A stretch of 53,003 bases of DNA. Origin: Propionibacteriaceae bacterium. Its GTDB lineage: Bacteria > Actinomycetota > Actinomycetes > Propionibacteriales > Propionibacteriaceae. Below the pieces are notes generated by a model, which ran no database searches, was not told the DNA's origin, and worked only from the letters and a program-made list of their open reading frames with translations. Made by a program: the position numbers and the translations under genes. The number at the start of each line of letters is the position of its first letter. Position 1 is the stretch's first letter. Positions 33,982-42,215 of the stretch are shown here, in pieces. The DNA lies in contig JAISTQ010000038.1 in the NCBI GenBank assembly GCA_031272505.1, positions 1 to 53,003 of the forward strand, given 5' to 3'.

Positions 33982-34030
33982 GAGGCTGGAAAGGCTCCAG
34001 CCTCGTCAACCGAGAGCAGGCGTGAGCCTG
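33982..34030 (+). promoter_or_regulatory. Structured rpsB leader
   Basis: Two hairpins precede the rpsB ribosome-binding site. A perfect 9-bp stem GAGGCTGGA/TCCAGCCTC lies at 33982-34004 with a five-base loop; a 5-bp stem CAGGC/GCCTG with a GTGA tetraloop lies at 34017-34030. The second ends about four bases before GAGGAG. This suggests translational feedback by a ribosomal protein (inference); stems were paired by eye. Confidence 0.5.
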
Positions 34031-34046
34031 CGTGAGGAGTACGGCC

Positions 34047-35330
34047 ATGGCCCTCGTCACCACCCGTCAATTGCTCGATGCCGGCGTGCATTTCGGGCAT
34101 CAGACCCGCCGTTGGAACCCGAAGATGAAGCGGTTCATCTTTGGTGAGCGCAACGGCATCTACATCATTGATCTGCAGCAGTCGCTCGGCTACATCGATG
34201 CCGCCTACGAGTTCGTCAAGGACATCGTCTCGCGTGGCGGGCAGATCCTCTTCATCGGCACCAAGAAGCAGGCCCAGGAGGCTATCGCCAAGGAGGCGAC
34301 GCGGGTTGGGATGCCGTATGTGAACCAGCGTTGGCTGGGCGGTATGCTCACCAACTTCCAGACGATCTCCAAGCGGATCGCCAAGATGAAGGAACTGGAG
34401 GGCATCAACTTTGAGGATGTCGCCGCCTCCGGTTTGACGAAGAAGGAATTGCTGCAGTTGCAGCGCAAGAAGGAGAAGCTGGCCAAGGTGCTCTCCGGTA
34501 TCCGCGACATGATCCGCACCCCGCAGGCGGTCTGGATTGTGGACACCAACAAAGAGCATCTGGCCATCGATGAGGCCCGCAAGCTGGGCATTCCGATCAT
34601 CGGCATCCTGGATACGAACTGCGATCCGGACGAGGTGGATTACCCGATTCCGGGCAACGATGACGCGATCCGCGCCGTCGGGATCCTCACCAAGGTGATC
34701 GCGGATGCGGTGGCGGACGGCCTGTTGGCCCGTTCGCAGGCCGCCACTGAGTCTGACGAAGCGGCCGAGCCGCTCGCCGATTGGGAAAAGGAGCTTTTGG
34801 AAGCTGGCTCCGACGTGGTGGAGCAGCCAGCGTCCGAAGCGGCGGATCCCGAGCCCGTCGCCGCCGCGGCGCTCGCCGAGCCGGTGGTGGAGCCGGTGGC
34901 CGAGCCGGTGGTCGAAGAGCTGCAGGCCGAGGAGCCGGTCGTCGAGCCGGAGCCGGTCGCGGTCGTCGAGCCGGAGCCCGCGCCGGAGCCTGAGCCGGAG
35001 CCGGAGCCCGAACCGGAACCTGAGCCTGAGCCCGAGCCGGAACCTGAGCCGGAGCCGGCCCCTGAGCCGGCCCCTGAGCCGGAGCCTGAGCCGGAGCCGG
35101 AGCCCGCTCCCGAGCCCGAGCCGGAGCCGGAGCCGGAGCCGGAGCCCGTCGTCGAAGAGCCGAAGGCTGCGGAACCGGCCCCCGAGCCGGAAGCCAAGCC
35201 GAAGCGGAAGATCATTCGCAAGAAGAAGGAGGAGGCGCCCGAGGCGGCTCCTGCCGAAGAGAAGCTCGCCCGCAAGAGCCGGGCGAAGAAGTCTGAAGAA
35301 ACTGTAGAAGAGCCTAAAGAAGAGAAGTGA
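34047..35330 (+). CDS. rpsB: Ribosomal protein S2 with long acidic Pro/Glu tail
   Basis: Small-subunit ribosomal protein S2; needed for S1-type contacts and mRNA binding. Residues 1 to about 235 are ordinary S2 ([49 protein letters not shown]). The chain then continues to 427 residues, against about 250-280 for usual S2. The extra part is Glu/Val/Ala/Pro-rich, with an almost pure Pro-Glu repeat tract of about 70 residues, and ends in a Lys/Arg-rich block ([14 protein letters not shown]). ATG 34047 has GAGGAG at 34034-34039. Eleven bases separate it from tsf. Confidence 0.96.
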   Translation: MALVTTRQLLDAGVHFGHQTRRWNPKMKRFIFGERNGIYIIDLQQSLGYIDAAYEFVKDIVSRGGQILFIGTKKQAQEAIAKEATRVGMPYVNQRWLGGMLTNFQTISKRIAKMKELEGINFEDVAASGLTKKELLQLQRKKEKLAKVLSGIRDMIRTPQAVWIVDTNKEHLAIDEARKLGIPIIGILDTNCDPDEVDYPIPGNDDAIRAVGILTKVIADAVADGLLARSQAATESDEAAEPLADWEKELLEAGSDVVEQPASEAADPEPVAAAALAEPVVEPVAEPVVEELQAEEPVVEPEPVAVVEPEPAPEPEPEPEPEPEPEPEPEPEPEPEPAPEPAPEPEPEPEPEPAPEPEPEPEPEPEPVVEEPKAAEPAPEPEAKPKRKIIRKKKEEAPEAAPAEEKLARKSRAKKSEETVEEPKEEK

Positions 35331-35340
35331 GGAAAAACAC

Positions 35341-36153
35341 ATGGCTATTACTGCTGCTGATGTAAAGAAGCTGCGCGATCGCACTGGCGCCGGCATGATG
35401 GACGCCAAGAACGCGCTCACCGAGGCGAACGGCGATTTCGACGCCGCCATCGAGCTGCTCCGGGTTTCCGGCGCCGCCAAGATGGCCAAGCGCGCTGATC
35501 GCGATGCCAACAACGGCGTCGTGGCCGCCTCCGGCAAGACGGTGATCCAGCTTGCCGCCGAGACGGATTTCGTCGCCAAGAACGCCGAGTTCGTGGCGCT
35601 GGCCCAGGCCATCGCCGACGCCGCCGACGCCGAGCACGCCAACGGCGCCGAGGCTGCCAACGGCGTCACCCTGGCTAACAGCCAGTTCGCCAAGGACGCG
35701 GTCGACGAGTTGGCCGCCAAGATCGGCGAGAAGCTGGAGATCGCGGATTCGGTGTCGTATGACGGCGATGTCGTCATCTACCTGCACCGCCGCTCGTCCG
35801 ACCTGCCGCCCCAGGTGGCGGTCATCGTCGAGTACGAGGGTGGCGACGAGGCGTTCGTCAAGGGGATCGCGATGCAGATCGCCGCGATGAGCCCGCAATG
35901 GGTGAAGCGCGAGGACGTCCCGGAGTCCGTGGTCGAGTACGAGAAGCACGTCGCCGAGCTGACGGCCAAGGAAGAGGGCAAGCCCGATGCCATCATCCCG
36001 AAGATCGTCGAAGGCCGGATCAACGGCTTCTACAAGGAGGTCGTGCTCATCGAGCAGGCGTCGGTCTCCGAAGACAAGATGACGGTCGGCCAGTTGCTGA
36101 AGCGCGAGGGGGTTACCATCACCCGCTTCGCCCGGCTGCAAGCTGGCTCATAG
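35341..36153 (+). CDS. tsf: Translation elongation factor Ts
   Basis: Guanine-nucleotide exchange factor that recycles EF-Tu. 270 residues, the expected length. The start (TAADVKKLRDRTGAGMMDAK, then ALTEANGDFDAAIELLR) and the EF-Tu-contact motif AETDFVAKNAEF are present, and the C-terminal domain ends LLKREGVTITRFARLQ. Co-transcribed with rpsB, with an intrinsic terminator 23 bases after its stop. Confidence 0.98.
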   Translation: MAITAADVKKLRDRTGAGMMDAKNALTEANGDFDAAIELLRVSGAAKMAKRADRDANNGVVAASGKTVIQLAAETDFVAKNAEFVALAQAIADAADAEHANGAEAANGVTLANSQFAKDAVDELAAKIGEKLEIADSVSYDGDVVIYLHRRSSDLPPQVAVIVEYEGGDEAFVKGIAMQIAAMSPQWVKREDVPESVVEYEKHVAELTAKEEGKPDAIIPKIVEGRINGFYKEVVLIEQASVSEDKMTVGQLLKREGVTITRFARLQAGS

Positions 36154-36175
36154 GGCCCCGGCCGCAAAAGACCCT

Positions 36176-36213
36176 TTCAGCCCCCTCGGCATGTCCGCGG
36201 GGGCTGAACCTTT
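36176..36213 (+). terminator. Rho-independent terminator after tsf
   Basis: TTCAGCCCCC (36176-36185) and GGGGGCTGAA (36199-36208) form a perfect 10-bp stem with an inner CGG/CCG pair, followed by CCTTTT. It separates rpsB-tsf from the pyrH group, possibly as a partial terminator. Confidence 0.9.
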
Positions 36214-36242
36214 TAACCAGCTATAACCATTAGGATGGCCTC

Positions 36243-36953
36243 ATGAGTTACCGATACCACCGCGTTTTGTTGAAACTCTCTGGTGAGGCCTTCGGCGGCG
36301 GTCAGGTCGGGATCGATCCCGACGTCGTCTCCTCCATTGCCCAGCAGGTGGCCGAGGTCGTCAAAGATGGCATCCAGGTTTCCATCGTCGTCGGCGGCGG
36401 CAACTTCTTCCGGGGCGCCGAGCTGCAGAATCGGGGCATGGACCGCGCCCGCGCCGACTATATCGGCATGTTGGGCACCGTGATGAACTCGCTGGCGCTG
36501 CAGGATTTCTGCGAGAAGGCCGGGGTGAACGCCCGGGTGCAGACCGCGATCAACATGGGCCAGGTGGCCGAGCCGTACATCCCGCTGAAGGCGATCCGGC
36601 ACATGGAGAAGGGCCGGGTGGTGATCTTTGGCGCCGGCTCCGGGATGCCGTTCTTCTCCACCGACACCGTGGCCGCGCAGCGGGCGCTGGAGATCGGGGC
36701 GGAGGTGCTGCTGATGGCCAAGCAGGGCACGGACGGCGTCTACGACTGCGATCCGGCCACCAATCCGCAGGCCCACAAGTACACCGCGCTCAGCTTTGAC
36801 GAATTCCTCGCCGAGAACCTCAAGGTCGCCGATGCCACCGCGGTCGCCATGGCCCGCGAGCACGCGCTGCCGATGGTCTTCTTCGACCTCGGGGTGGCGG
36901 GCAACATCAAGCGGGTGTTGGAAGGCCAGCAGATCGGCACGATCGTCTCGTAA
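36243..36953 (+). CDS. pyrH: UMP kinase
   Basis: Phosphorylates UMP to UDP in pyrimidine synthesis; hexameric and allosteric. 236 residues, normal size. Motifs: [12 protein letters not shown] at the start, [14 protein letters not shown], the [14 protein letters not shown] helix and the late [19 protein letters not shown]. It leads the pyrH-frr-cdsA-rlmN group, a classic conserved neighbourhood after tsf. Confidence 0.98.
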   Translation: MSYRYHRVLLKLSGEAFGGGQVGIDPDVVSSIAQQVAEVVKDGIQVSIVVGGGNFFRGAELQNRGMDRARADYIGMLGTVMNSLALQDFCEKAGVNARVQTAINMGQVAEPYIPLKAIRHMEKGRVVIFGAGSGMPFFSTDTVAAQRALEIGAEVLLMAKQGTDGVYDCDPATNPQAHKYTALSFDEFLAENLKVADATAVAMAREHALPMVFFDLGVAGNIKRVLEGQQIGTIVS

Positions 36954-37038
36954 ACACGTCAGTTGCCCCGCCTATTCGCCCTGCGGCGGTAGCGGCGCTA
37001 GACTTCGGAGAGAACCTATCCCCTTATGGAGGGCTGAA

Positions 37039-37602
37039 ATGCCAACTATCGACGAGATCACCAATGACGCCGAGCGCAAGATGGGCGGCACCGTAGAGCA
37101 CTGTCGGGAGGAAATGGGCGGTATCCGTACCGGCCGCGCCCATCCGGCGATGTTCGCCAAGATCATGGTGGAGTACTACGGCACTCCGACCCCGCTGCAG
37201 CAACTGGCCACCTTCCAGGTGCCGGAGGCCCGCACGGTGTTGATCACCCCCTACGATCCGGGTGCCTTGAAGGGCATCGAGAAGGCGATCCGCAATTCCG
37301 ATCTGGGCGCCAACCCGGCTTCGGACGGCAACCTGATCCGGCTGGTGCTGCCGTCGCTCACCGAGGAGCGGCGCAAGGAATACATCAAGCTGGCCCGCAC
37401 CAAGGCCGAGGAGAACAAGGTCGCCATCCGCAACGTGCGCCGGGCGGCGAACGAGCAGGTGGGCAAGATCAAGAAGAACAAGGAAATCTCTGAGGACGAC
37501 GCCAAGCACGCCGAGAAGAAGCTCGATGACCTCACCAAGCGGTACATCGAGAAGATCGACGAGCTGTTGAAGTCCAAGGAAGCGGAGCTGTCCGAGGTGT
37601 AA
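37039..37602 (+). CDS. frr: Ribosome recycling factor
   Basis: Splits post-termination ribosomes together with EF-G. 187 residues, a three-helix bundle: MPTIDEITNDAERKM, then EMGGIRTGRAHPAMFAKI, and the final coiled part ending IEKIDELLKSKEAELSEV. ATG 37039 is chosen because GGAGGG lies just upstream and the family starts here; upstream reading in the same frame lies inside pyrH and has no family similarity. Confidence 0.98.
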   Translation: MPTIDEITNDAERKMGGTVEHCREEMGGIRTGRAHPAMFAKIMVEYYGTPTPLQQLATFQVPEARTVLITPYDPGALKGIEKAIRNSDLGANPASDGNLIRLVLPSLTEERRKEYIKLARTKAEENKVAIRNVRRAANEQVGKIKKNKEISEDDAKHAEKKLDDLTKRYIEKIDELLKSKEAELSEV

Positions 37603-37621
37603 ATCGGCCTGCGGGATTGTG

Positions 37622-38464
37622 ATGAGCGCTAGAGCTGGGAGAGATTTGGGCGCGGCCATCGCCGTTGGGCTGCCGCTCGTCATTCTGATTGTCCTGGCGC
37701 TGGTGTATTGGCCGCCGGGCCTGATCGTGATGCTGGTGTTGGTCACCTCGTTGGCCTGCATCGAGTTGCATGACGCGCTGAAACGCGTCGGGATGACGTC
37801 GGCGAAGACCCCGCTGGTGGTCGGCAACATCGCCATCATCGGCGGCAGCTACGCCGCCGGTTATTTCCAGCCCTACATCACCGTGCCCTGGCATGTGGTG
37901 CTGCTCGGCTGCCTCGGGGTGACGGTGCTGCTGGCCCTGATCTGGCGGATGTTCTCCGGTGCCGAAGGCTATGCCCGGGACGCCGCCGCCAGCCTCTTCA
38001 CCATCGCCTACATCCCGCTGCTGGCCTCCTTCATCGGCCTGATTCTGGTGATGGACGGCGGGGAGCTGAAGCTGACCACGGTGTTCCTCGCGGTGGTCGC
38101 CTCGGATACCGGCGGCTACGCCCTCGGCGCCACCATCGGCAAACACCAGCTCGCCCCGAACATCAGCCCGAAGAAGACCTGGGAGGGCTTGGTCGGCTCG
38201 ATCGTCACCTCGATCGCCACGGTGCTGGTGATGTGCTTCTGTTTCACCCACTGGCCCTGGTGGTACGGCGTGATCGTGGCCTTGGTGGCCGTGGTGGCGG
38301 GCACCGCCGGCGACTTGGTCGAATCCCTGATCAAACGCGACGTGGGCATCAAAGACATGTCGTCAATCCTGCCTGGCCACGGCGGCGTGATGGATCGGCT
38401 GGATTCCGTGCTCTTTGCCGCCCCCGCCTGCTGGTTCCTGCTCAACCTCCCGATGCCCGCATGA
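37622..38464 (+). CDS. cdsA: Phosphatidate cytidylyltransferase
   Basis: Makes CDP-diacylglycerol for phospholipid synthesis; an integral membrane enzyme. 280 residues with about eight hydrophobic spans and the family signature near the C-terminus (ISPKKTWEGLVGSI, and the SLIKRDVGIKDMSSILPGHGGVMDRLDS-type block). GTG 37619 and ATG 37622 are adjacent; ATG is used. Its stop overlaps the rlmN start (ATGA). Confidence 0.96.
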   Translation: MSARAGRDLGAAIAVGLPLVILIVLALVYWPPGLIVMLVLVTSLACIELHDALKRVGMTSAKTPLVVGNIAIIGGSYAAGYFQPYITVPWHVVLLGCLGVTVLLALIWRMFSGAEGYARDAAASLFTIAYIPLLASFIGLILVMDGGELKLTTVFLAVVASDTGGYALGATIGKHQLAPNISPKKTWEGLVGSIVTSIATVLVMCFCFTHWPWWYGVIVALVAVVAGTAGDLVESLIKRDVGIKDMSSILPGHGGVMDRLDSVLFAAPACWFLLNLPMPA

Positions 38465-39516
38465 CGCACTGGCTGGAGTTGTCCAAAGCGGAGCGGGTGG
38501 ACGCCGTCATCGCGCTGGGGCTGCCCAAGTTTCGCGCCGCCCAGCTCAGCACCCACCTCTTTGAGCATCTTTCCGACGACCCGGACACCTGGACCGACAT
38601 CCCCAAATCGCTGCGCGCCCAGTTGGCCGAGCAGTTCCTATCGCCATTGCTCAGCGAAGTCACCGCCTTGAGAGCGGATCGCGGCAAGACGGTGAAAACG
38701 CTCTGGCGGCTCAGCGACGGCAACCTGATCGAATCGGTGCTGATGCGCTATCCGGGCCGCGACACCCTCTGCATCTCCTGCCAGGCTGGCTGCGGCATGG
38801 CCTGCCCGTTCTGCGCCACCGGCCAAGGGGGGCTGCAGCGCGCGCTCACCGTCGCCGAGATGGCGCTGCAGGTTTTCCGCGCGGCCCAAGCCTGCGCGCG
38901 TGGCGATCTGCCCGGCGGTCCCGGTCGGCTCTCGCACGTGGTTTTCATGGGCATGGGCGAGCCGATGGCCAACTTCCCGCGCGTGCTCGCCACCTTGAAG
39001 CTGTTGACGGCGCCCACTCCGGACGGCTTCGGCCTCTCGGCTCGTAACATCACCGTCTCCACCGTGGGGCTGGTCTCCGGAATCAAACGCCTCGCCGATT
39101 CCGGCATCCCGGTGACGCTGGCGATCAGCCTGCACGCTCCGGACGACGCGCTGCGCAACGAACTCTGCCCGATCAACAAGCGCATCCCCATCGCGGAAGT
39201 GATCGCCGCCGCCCACGACTACTTCCAACGCACCGGCCGCCGCGTCTCCATCGAATACGCCCTGATCCGCGACATCAACGACCAAGCCTGGCGGGCCGAA
39301 CGCCTCGCCAACATCCTGAACCAAGGCGGCCATGCCTGGGTCCACGTCAACCTGATCCCACTCAACCCCACCCCCGGCTCCAAGTGGACCGCCTCCCGCC
39401 CCGACGTCGAAGCCGAGTTCATCCGCCGCCTCGAGCGCGCCCACGTCACCGTCACCCTCCGCGACACCCGCGGCTCCGACATCGACGGCGCCTGCGGCCA
39501 ACTCGCCACCAGCTAA
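38461..39516 (+). CDS. rlmN: 23S rRNA (adenine2503-C2)-methyltransferase
   Basis: Radical-SAM enzyme that methylates A2503 of 23S rRNA and A37 of some tRNAs. 351 residues. The cluster cysteines are C111, C115 and C118 in CGMACPFC; the C-terminal methyl-accepting type cysteine is C345 in DGACGQL. The long upstream in-frame extension lies inside cdsA and is not used; ATG 38461 overlaps the cdsA stop. The last 115 bases (39396-39510) are repeated at 41891-42005 with five differences. The final third is strongly C-rich and G-poor on the coding strand. Confidence 0.97.
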   Translation: MTHWLELSKAERVDAVIALGLPKFRAAQLSTHLFEHLSDDPDTWTDIPKSLRAQLAEQFLSPLLSEVTALRADRGKTVKTLWRLSDGNLIESVLMRYPGRDTLCISCQAGCGMACPFCATGQGGLQRALTVAEMALQVFRAAQACARGDLPGGPGRLSHVVFMGMGEPMANFPRVLATLKLLTAPTPDGFGLSARNITVSTVGLVSGIKRLADSGIPVTLAISLHAPDDALRNELCPINKRIPIAEVIAAAHDYFQRTGRRVSIEYALIRDINDQAWRAERLANILNQGGHAWVHVNLIPLNPTPGSKWTASRPDVEAEFIRRLERAHVTVTLRDTRGSDIDGACGQLATS

Positions 39517-39605
39517 TCGGAAGTAGAAGAGCCCGGCCATAGCGGGGATCTGAGTGTGAAGCCTGTCGGGGTGTGGATTTGAGGAGGGTTGCCGTTGTAG
39601 AACAG

Positions 39606-39643
39606 ACAGCCCTTCCGTTCGATGCGGTGAGCGGAAGGGCTGT
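39606..39643. terminator. Long hairpin between convergent genes
   Basis: ACAGCCCTTCCG (39606-39617) and CGGAAGGGCTGT (39632-39643) give a perfect 12-bp stem with a 14-base loop. There is no clear T-run on either side, so it may be a bidirectional but weak terminator between rlmN and the convergent lipoprotein gene. Confidence 0.55.
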
Positions 39644-39657
39644 TGGCGCTGGGGGTG

Positions 39658-40866
39658 TTATTTGGTTGTGAGGTTGGGGTTGACGGCGATGCCGCGCGGT
39701 AGAAGCGGGAAACGGTCATCGCCGACGCCATGGCTGGTGGTCAGGATGTCGCGGGTTTCACCTGTGGTGAGGTTGTGCGAGGTCAGCTGCATGTTGCCGT
39801 CGTTTGCTTCACCGGTCGGATGGAAGATGAACACGGTGTCGCCCACGAACGTCGCTTGGGATGAGCCGGTGGCTCCGAAATCGGTTTCCGAGTCCCAGAG
39901 TTCGGTTGAGGTTCCGTCGGTGGTGTTGGTGGAGCGGACGATGCCGTCGCCGCCCAACCAGACCACATGCTGCGGGTCGGGGGACCAGCTTGCGGTTTGC
40001 GCGAAACTGGCTATTTCCGGATCGATGTCCATCTCGTGGGTGACGGGGGTGCCGCCGTCGACGGGCCACACGGTGACACTGGAAACCCATCCTTTGTCGG
40101 TGGTGTCGTCCTCGTTGATGGTGATCAGCGAACCGTCGCTGCAGGAGTTGGTCTGCGCGTAGTATGCCGTCTCGGTGATGTTCTGGTCGGGCCGCACGGA
40201 CCGGTATGCGGCCTCCGCGGAGTCCGGTTTCGGATAGAGCTGGGTGAGCACGTCCGGCCAGTAGAACGCGGTTTCGCGTTCGGTGGCGCCTTGGGCTTGC
40301 GCCAGTGGAATGTACGGGCCGGCAGCTTCGGAAATCCCGTACATGCTGCCGTCGCACCAGCCGGCGACTCGCTGCCAGCCGACCATTTCGTACACTTGCG
40401 AGCTGTTGCCAGTGGTGTCGACCACCTGGTCGGTGTAGCCCAGATCATCGTCAAAACCGAGGTTGTACAACGCCACATAGCCGCTGCCGTCCGGTTTTCG
40501 GAACAGCGCGTCCTGGAAGTCCGACTTCGGGCTTTCCCAAGCTGTCAAACCATCCTGATCCAGCCGGAAATCCCGTTCCGTGTCCGCGAAGAACAGCCCA
40601 TTATCGTCCCAGCCGATCATGCCGTTGTCCATGCCCTTGGTCTGGATCTGCTTCACCTCGCCTTCCGCGTCGAACAGCATCACATAGCCGACGCTCACCT
40701 CATCCATGCTCTGAGTAGTGGCATACAAAGCCAACACCGTGTCACCCAACTTCACTTCACTCTCGTCCATCGTCTGCCCGCCGCCGACCGGGTAACACCC
40801 GGCCAGCAGCACACTGGGCAGCAGCAACGACACTCCGGCGCGCAACACGCGCTTCCCAACAATCAT
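39658..40866 (-). CDS. Predicted lipoprotein, propeller-like, unknown function
   Basis: 402 residues. A lipoprotein signal is visible: VLRAGVSLLLPSVLLAGC with LLAGC as the lipobox, so it is anchored outside the membrane. The rest contains spaced strands such as VLALYATTQSMDEV, DDNGLFFADTERDF and HVVWLGGDGIVRST, which look like beta-propeller blades; I do not recognise the family. ATG 40866 follows AGGGAAGGG. It lies 13 bases downstream of the secreted peptidase-like gene and shares its operon; both sit between the two copies of the rlmN 3' end. Confidence 0.7.
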   Translation of the reverse strand: MIVGKRVLRAGVSLLLPSVLLAGCYPVGGGQTMDESEVKLGDTVLALYATTQSMDEVSVGYVMLFDAEGEVKQIQTKGMDNGMIGWDDNGLFFADTERDFRLDQDGLTAWESPKSDFQDALFRKPDGSGYVALYNLGFDDDLGYTDQVVDTTGNSSQVYEMVGWQRVAGWCDGSMYGISEAAGPYIPLAQAQGATERETAFYWPDVLTQLYPKPDSAEAAYRSVRPDQNITETAYYAQTNSCSDGSLITINEDDTTDKGWVSSVTVWPVDGGTPVTHEMDIDPEIASFAQTASWSPDPQHVVWLGGDGIVRSTNTTDGTSTELWDSETDFGATGSSQATFVGDTVFIFHPTGEANDGNMQLTSHNLTTGETRDILTTSHGVGDDRFPLLPRGIAVNPNLTTK

Positions 40867-40879
40867 CACAAGCCCTTCC

Positions 40880-41632
40880 CTAGAGAGTTTTGTAGGTGGC
40901 GGTCCGTGACGAGCCCTTGATGTCATACGGGTACACACCCGAGCCGCCGTTGCCGTCCAGATCGATGGACAGGGCCTTCTTGTAAGCCGCCCAAACCAGC
41001 TGCGAGCAGTTCATGGACGAACCAGATGCGTCCTTGTTCGAGGCAAAATGAGTGTTATACGGCTTGTTGCGCAGCTTGTCGTAGGCGTACTTCCCAGCTT
41101 TGGCAGCATCCACACTCTGGATTCCGCGCACGTACTGGAGCACCGTGCCTTTGCCGACCTTGACCTTACCGGCCCCGATTGCGCGGCTCTTCTGGTTGAG
41201 CCCAGGAGCCTCCACAATACTGGACTTGGCGTAGTAGATGCCGGTGTGGCCATGCTCGATGAAAAGGGTGCTCGCAGGGGAGATGAAGATGTCGCCGATC
41301 TGGTTGGCATTGGCCAGGGTGACCGTCCCGCCGCCGCTTGAGCGGAGCCGGGAACCGCTAGCGGCCTTCGCGGAGGCCTCCGCTTCCGCAAGCATTTGAT
41401 TGGCAACCTCCTGAGCGGAGCTGTCAGACTTTTGAGCCATCTGCTCGACGATCTGCGTGATCTCGTCAGCGTCCGAACCCGGGTTATGCTTCACCAACGC
41501 GTTGATGGTGGTTGCGTCAACCGGATCAGCGTTATCGGCGGAAGTGTCATGGGCGAACGCCGGGGCGGTGATCCCAGAAGCCAACGCCAAACCGGTAGCC
41601 ATCGCCGTAACAGTGAACTTGAGAGCATTCAT
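40880..41632 (-). CDS. Secreted permuted NlpC/P60 (YiiX-like) cysteine-hydrolase candidate
   Basis: 250 residues with a signal peptide (TATAMATG-type start; cleavage after AFA near residue 27). Residues about 45-95 are helical, then a hydrolase-like part with TLFIEHGHTGIYYA (H129 candidate) and SSMNCSQLVWAAYK (C209 candidate), the layout of permuted papain-fold YiiX/NlpC-P60 proteins. It could cut peptidoglycan cross-bridges or other amide or thioester bonds outside the cell (inference). ATG 41632 has AGGAGG nearby. It is the first gene of the two-gene minus-strand operon. Confidence 0.72.
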   Translation of the reverse strand: MNALKFTVTAMATGLALASGITAPAFAHDTSADNADPVDATTINALVKHNPGSDADEITQIVEQMAQKSDSSAQEVANQMLAEAEASAKAASGSRLRSSGGGTVTLANANQIGDIFISPASTLFIEHGHTGIYYAKSSIVEAPGLNQKSRAIGAGKVKVGKGTVLQYVRGIQSVDAAKAGKYAYDKLRNKPYNTHFASNKDASGSSMNCSQLVWAAYKKALSIDLDGNGGSGVYPYDIKGSSRTATYKTL

Positions 41633-41890
41633 TTGTTCCTCCTTGTGACTTGTCTGAACGGGCGGACCTTCTGCCCGTCGTTGTGTATCAGCCGTCTTGC
41701 TCGGACGGGATCCCGGGCGTGCCAAAGCGCGAGAGACTCCATGGGAGTGGCGGGGGGAGTGGTGACCTTCGATCTCCGGGTCTCAAACCCAGCGGTCTAC
41801 CGAGACTGCTCTACCTCGCGGCGGCACATCAACCTTACGTCGGAACCCCAAAAAGCCCAAACGATAAGTCAACTGAGACTGCGGTGGTGT
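41633..41890. other. Intergenic upstream of the two-gene operon
   Basis: About 260 bases with no gene. It should carry the promoter of the minus-strand operon. A minus-strand segment around 41770-41830 has tRNA-like words (GGTAGAGCAG, a CTGGG/CCCGG stem with TTTGAGA loop) but does not fold into a tRNA. Confidence 0.5.
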
Positions 41891-42005
41891 CCGCCCCGAC
41901 GTCGAAGCCGAGTTCATCCGACGCCTCGAGCGCGCCCACGTCGCCGTCGCCCTCCGCGAAACCCGCGGCTCCGACATCGACGGCGCATGCGGCCAACTCG
42001 CCACC
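41891..42005 (+). pseudogene. Duplicate 3' end of rlmN
   Basis: 115 bases without gaps, with five substitutions relative to 39396-39510. The reading frame is preserved: it codes DVEAEFIRRLERAHV... through DGACGQLAT and then ends PHS-stop at 42015-42017. Two substitutions are silent and three conservative (T to A twice, D to E), so it was probably once under selection as the real end of an rlmN gene. No start codon or radical-SAM part remains here. Confidence 0.85.
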
Positions 42006-42052
42006 CCCCATTCCTGACTCCTCGCCCCCACCCCTTCACCCTTTACCCCAAT

Positions 42053-42213
42053 CCGTCATTCTCGGGCGTAGCCCGGGAATCCAGACGATTGAGGAGCGGG
42101 AGAGCGAGCTTGCTCGTTCGAACGTGACGATTGAGTCTGACAGGCGAAGCCGAACAGTGCGGCGGAAGCCGAAGGCACTCAGACGAACCACGGCGCGTGA
42201 GCGAAGCGAACAC
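42053..42213 (-). repeat. Dispersed repeat, copy B
   Basis: Read on the minus strand it contains GTGTTCGCTTCGCTCAC (42197-42213), blocks like TTCGTCTGAGTGCC and CGGCTTCC, and ends in CTGGATTCCC...GAGAATGACGG with the palindrome CCCGGGCTACGCCCG. The same block order occurs at 15253-15341. It sits between the rlmN fragment and the glycosyltransferase gene. Confidence 0.6.
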
Positions 42214-42215
42214 CA

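Noticed and set aside
41770-41830. tRNA gene on the minus strand
   Set aside because: Contains GGTAGAGCAG and a stem-loop resembling a T-arm or anticodon arm, but no acceptor pairing or complete cloverleaf could be found.
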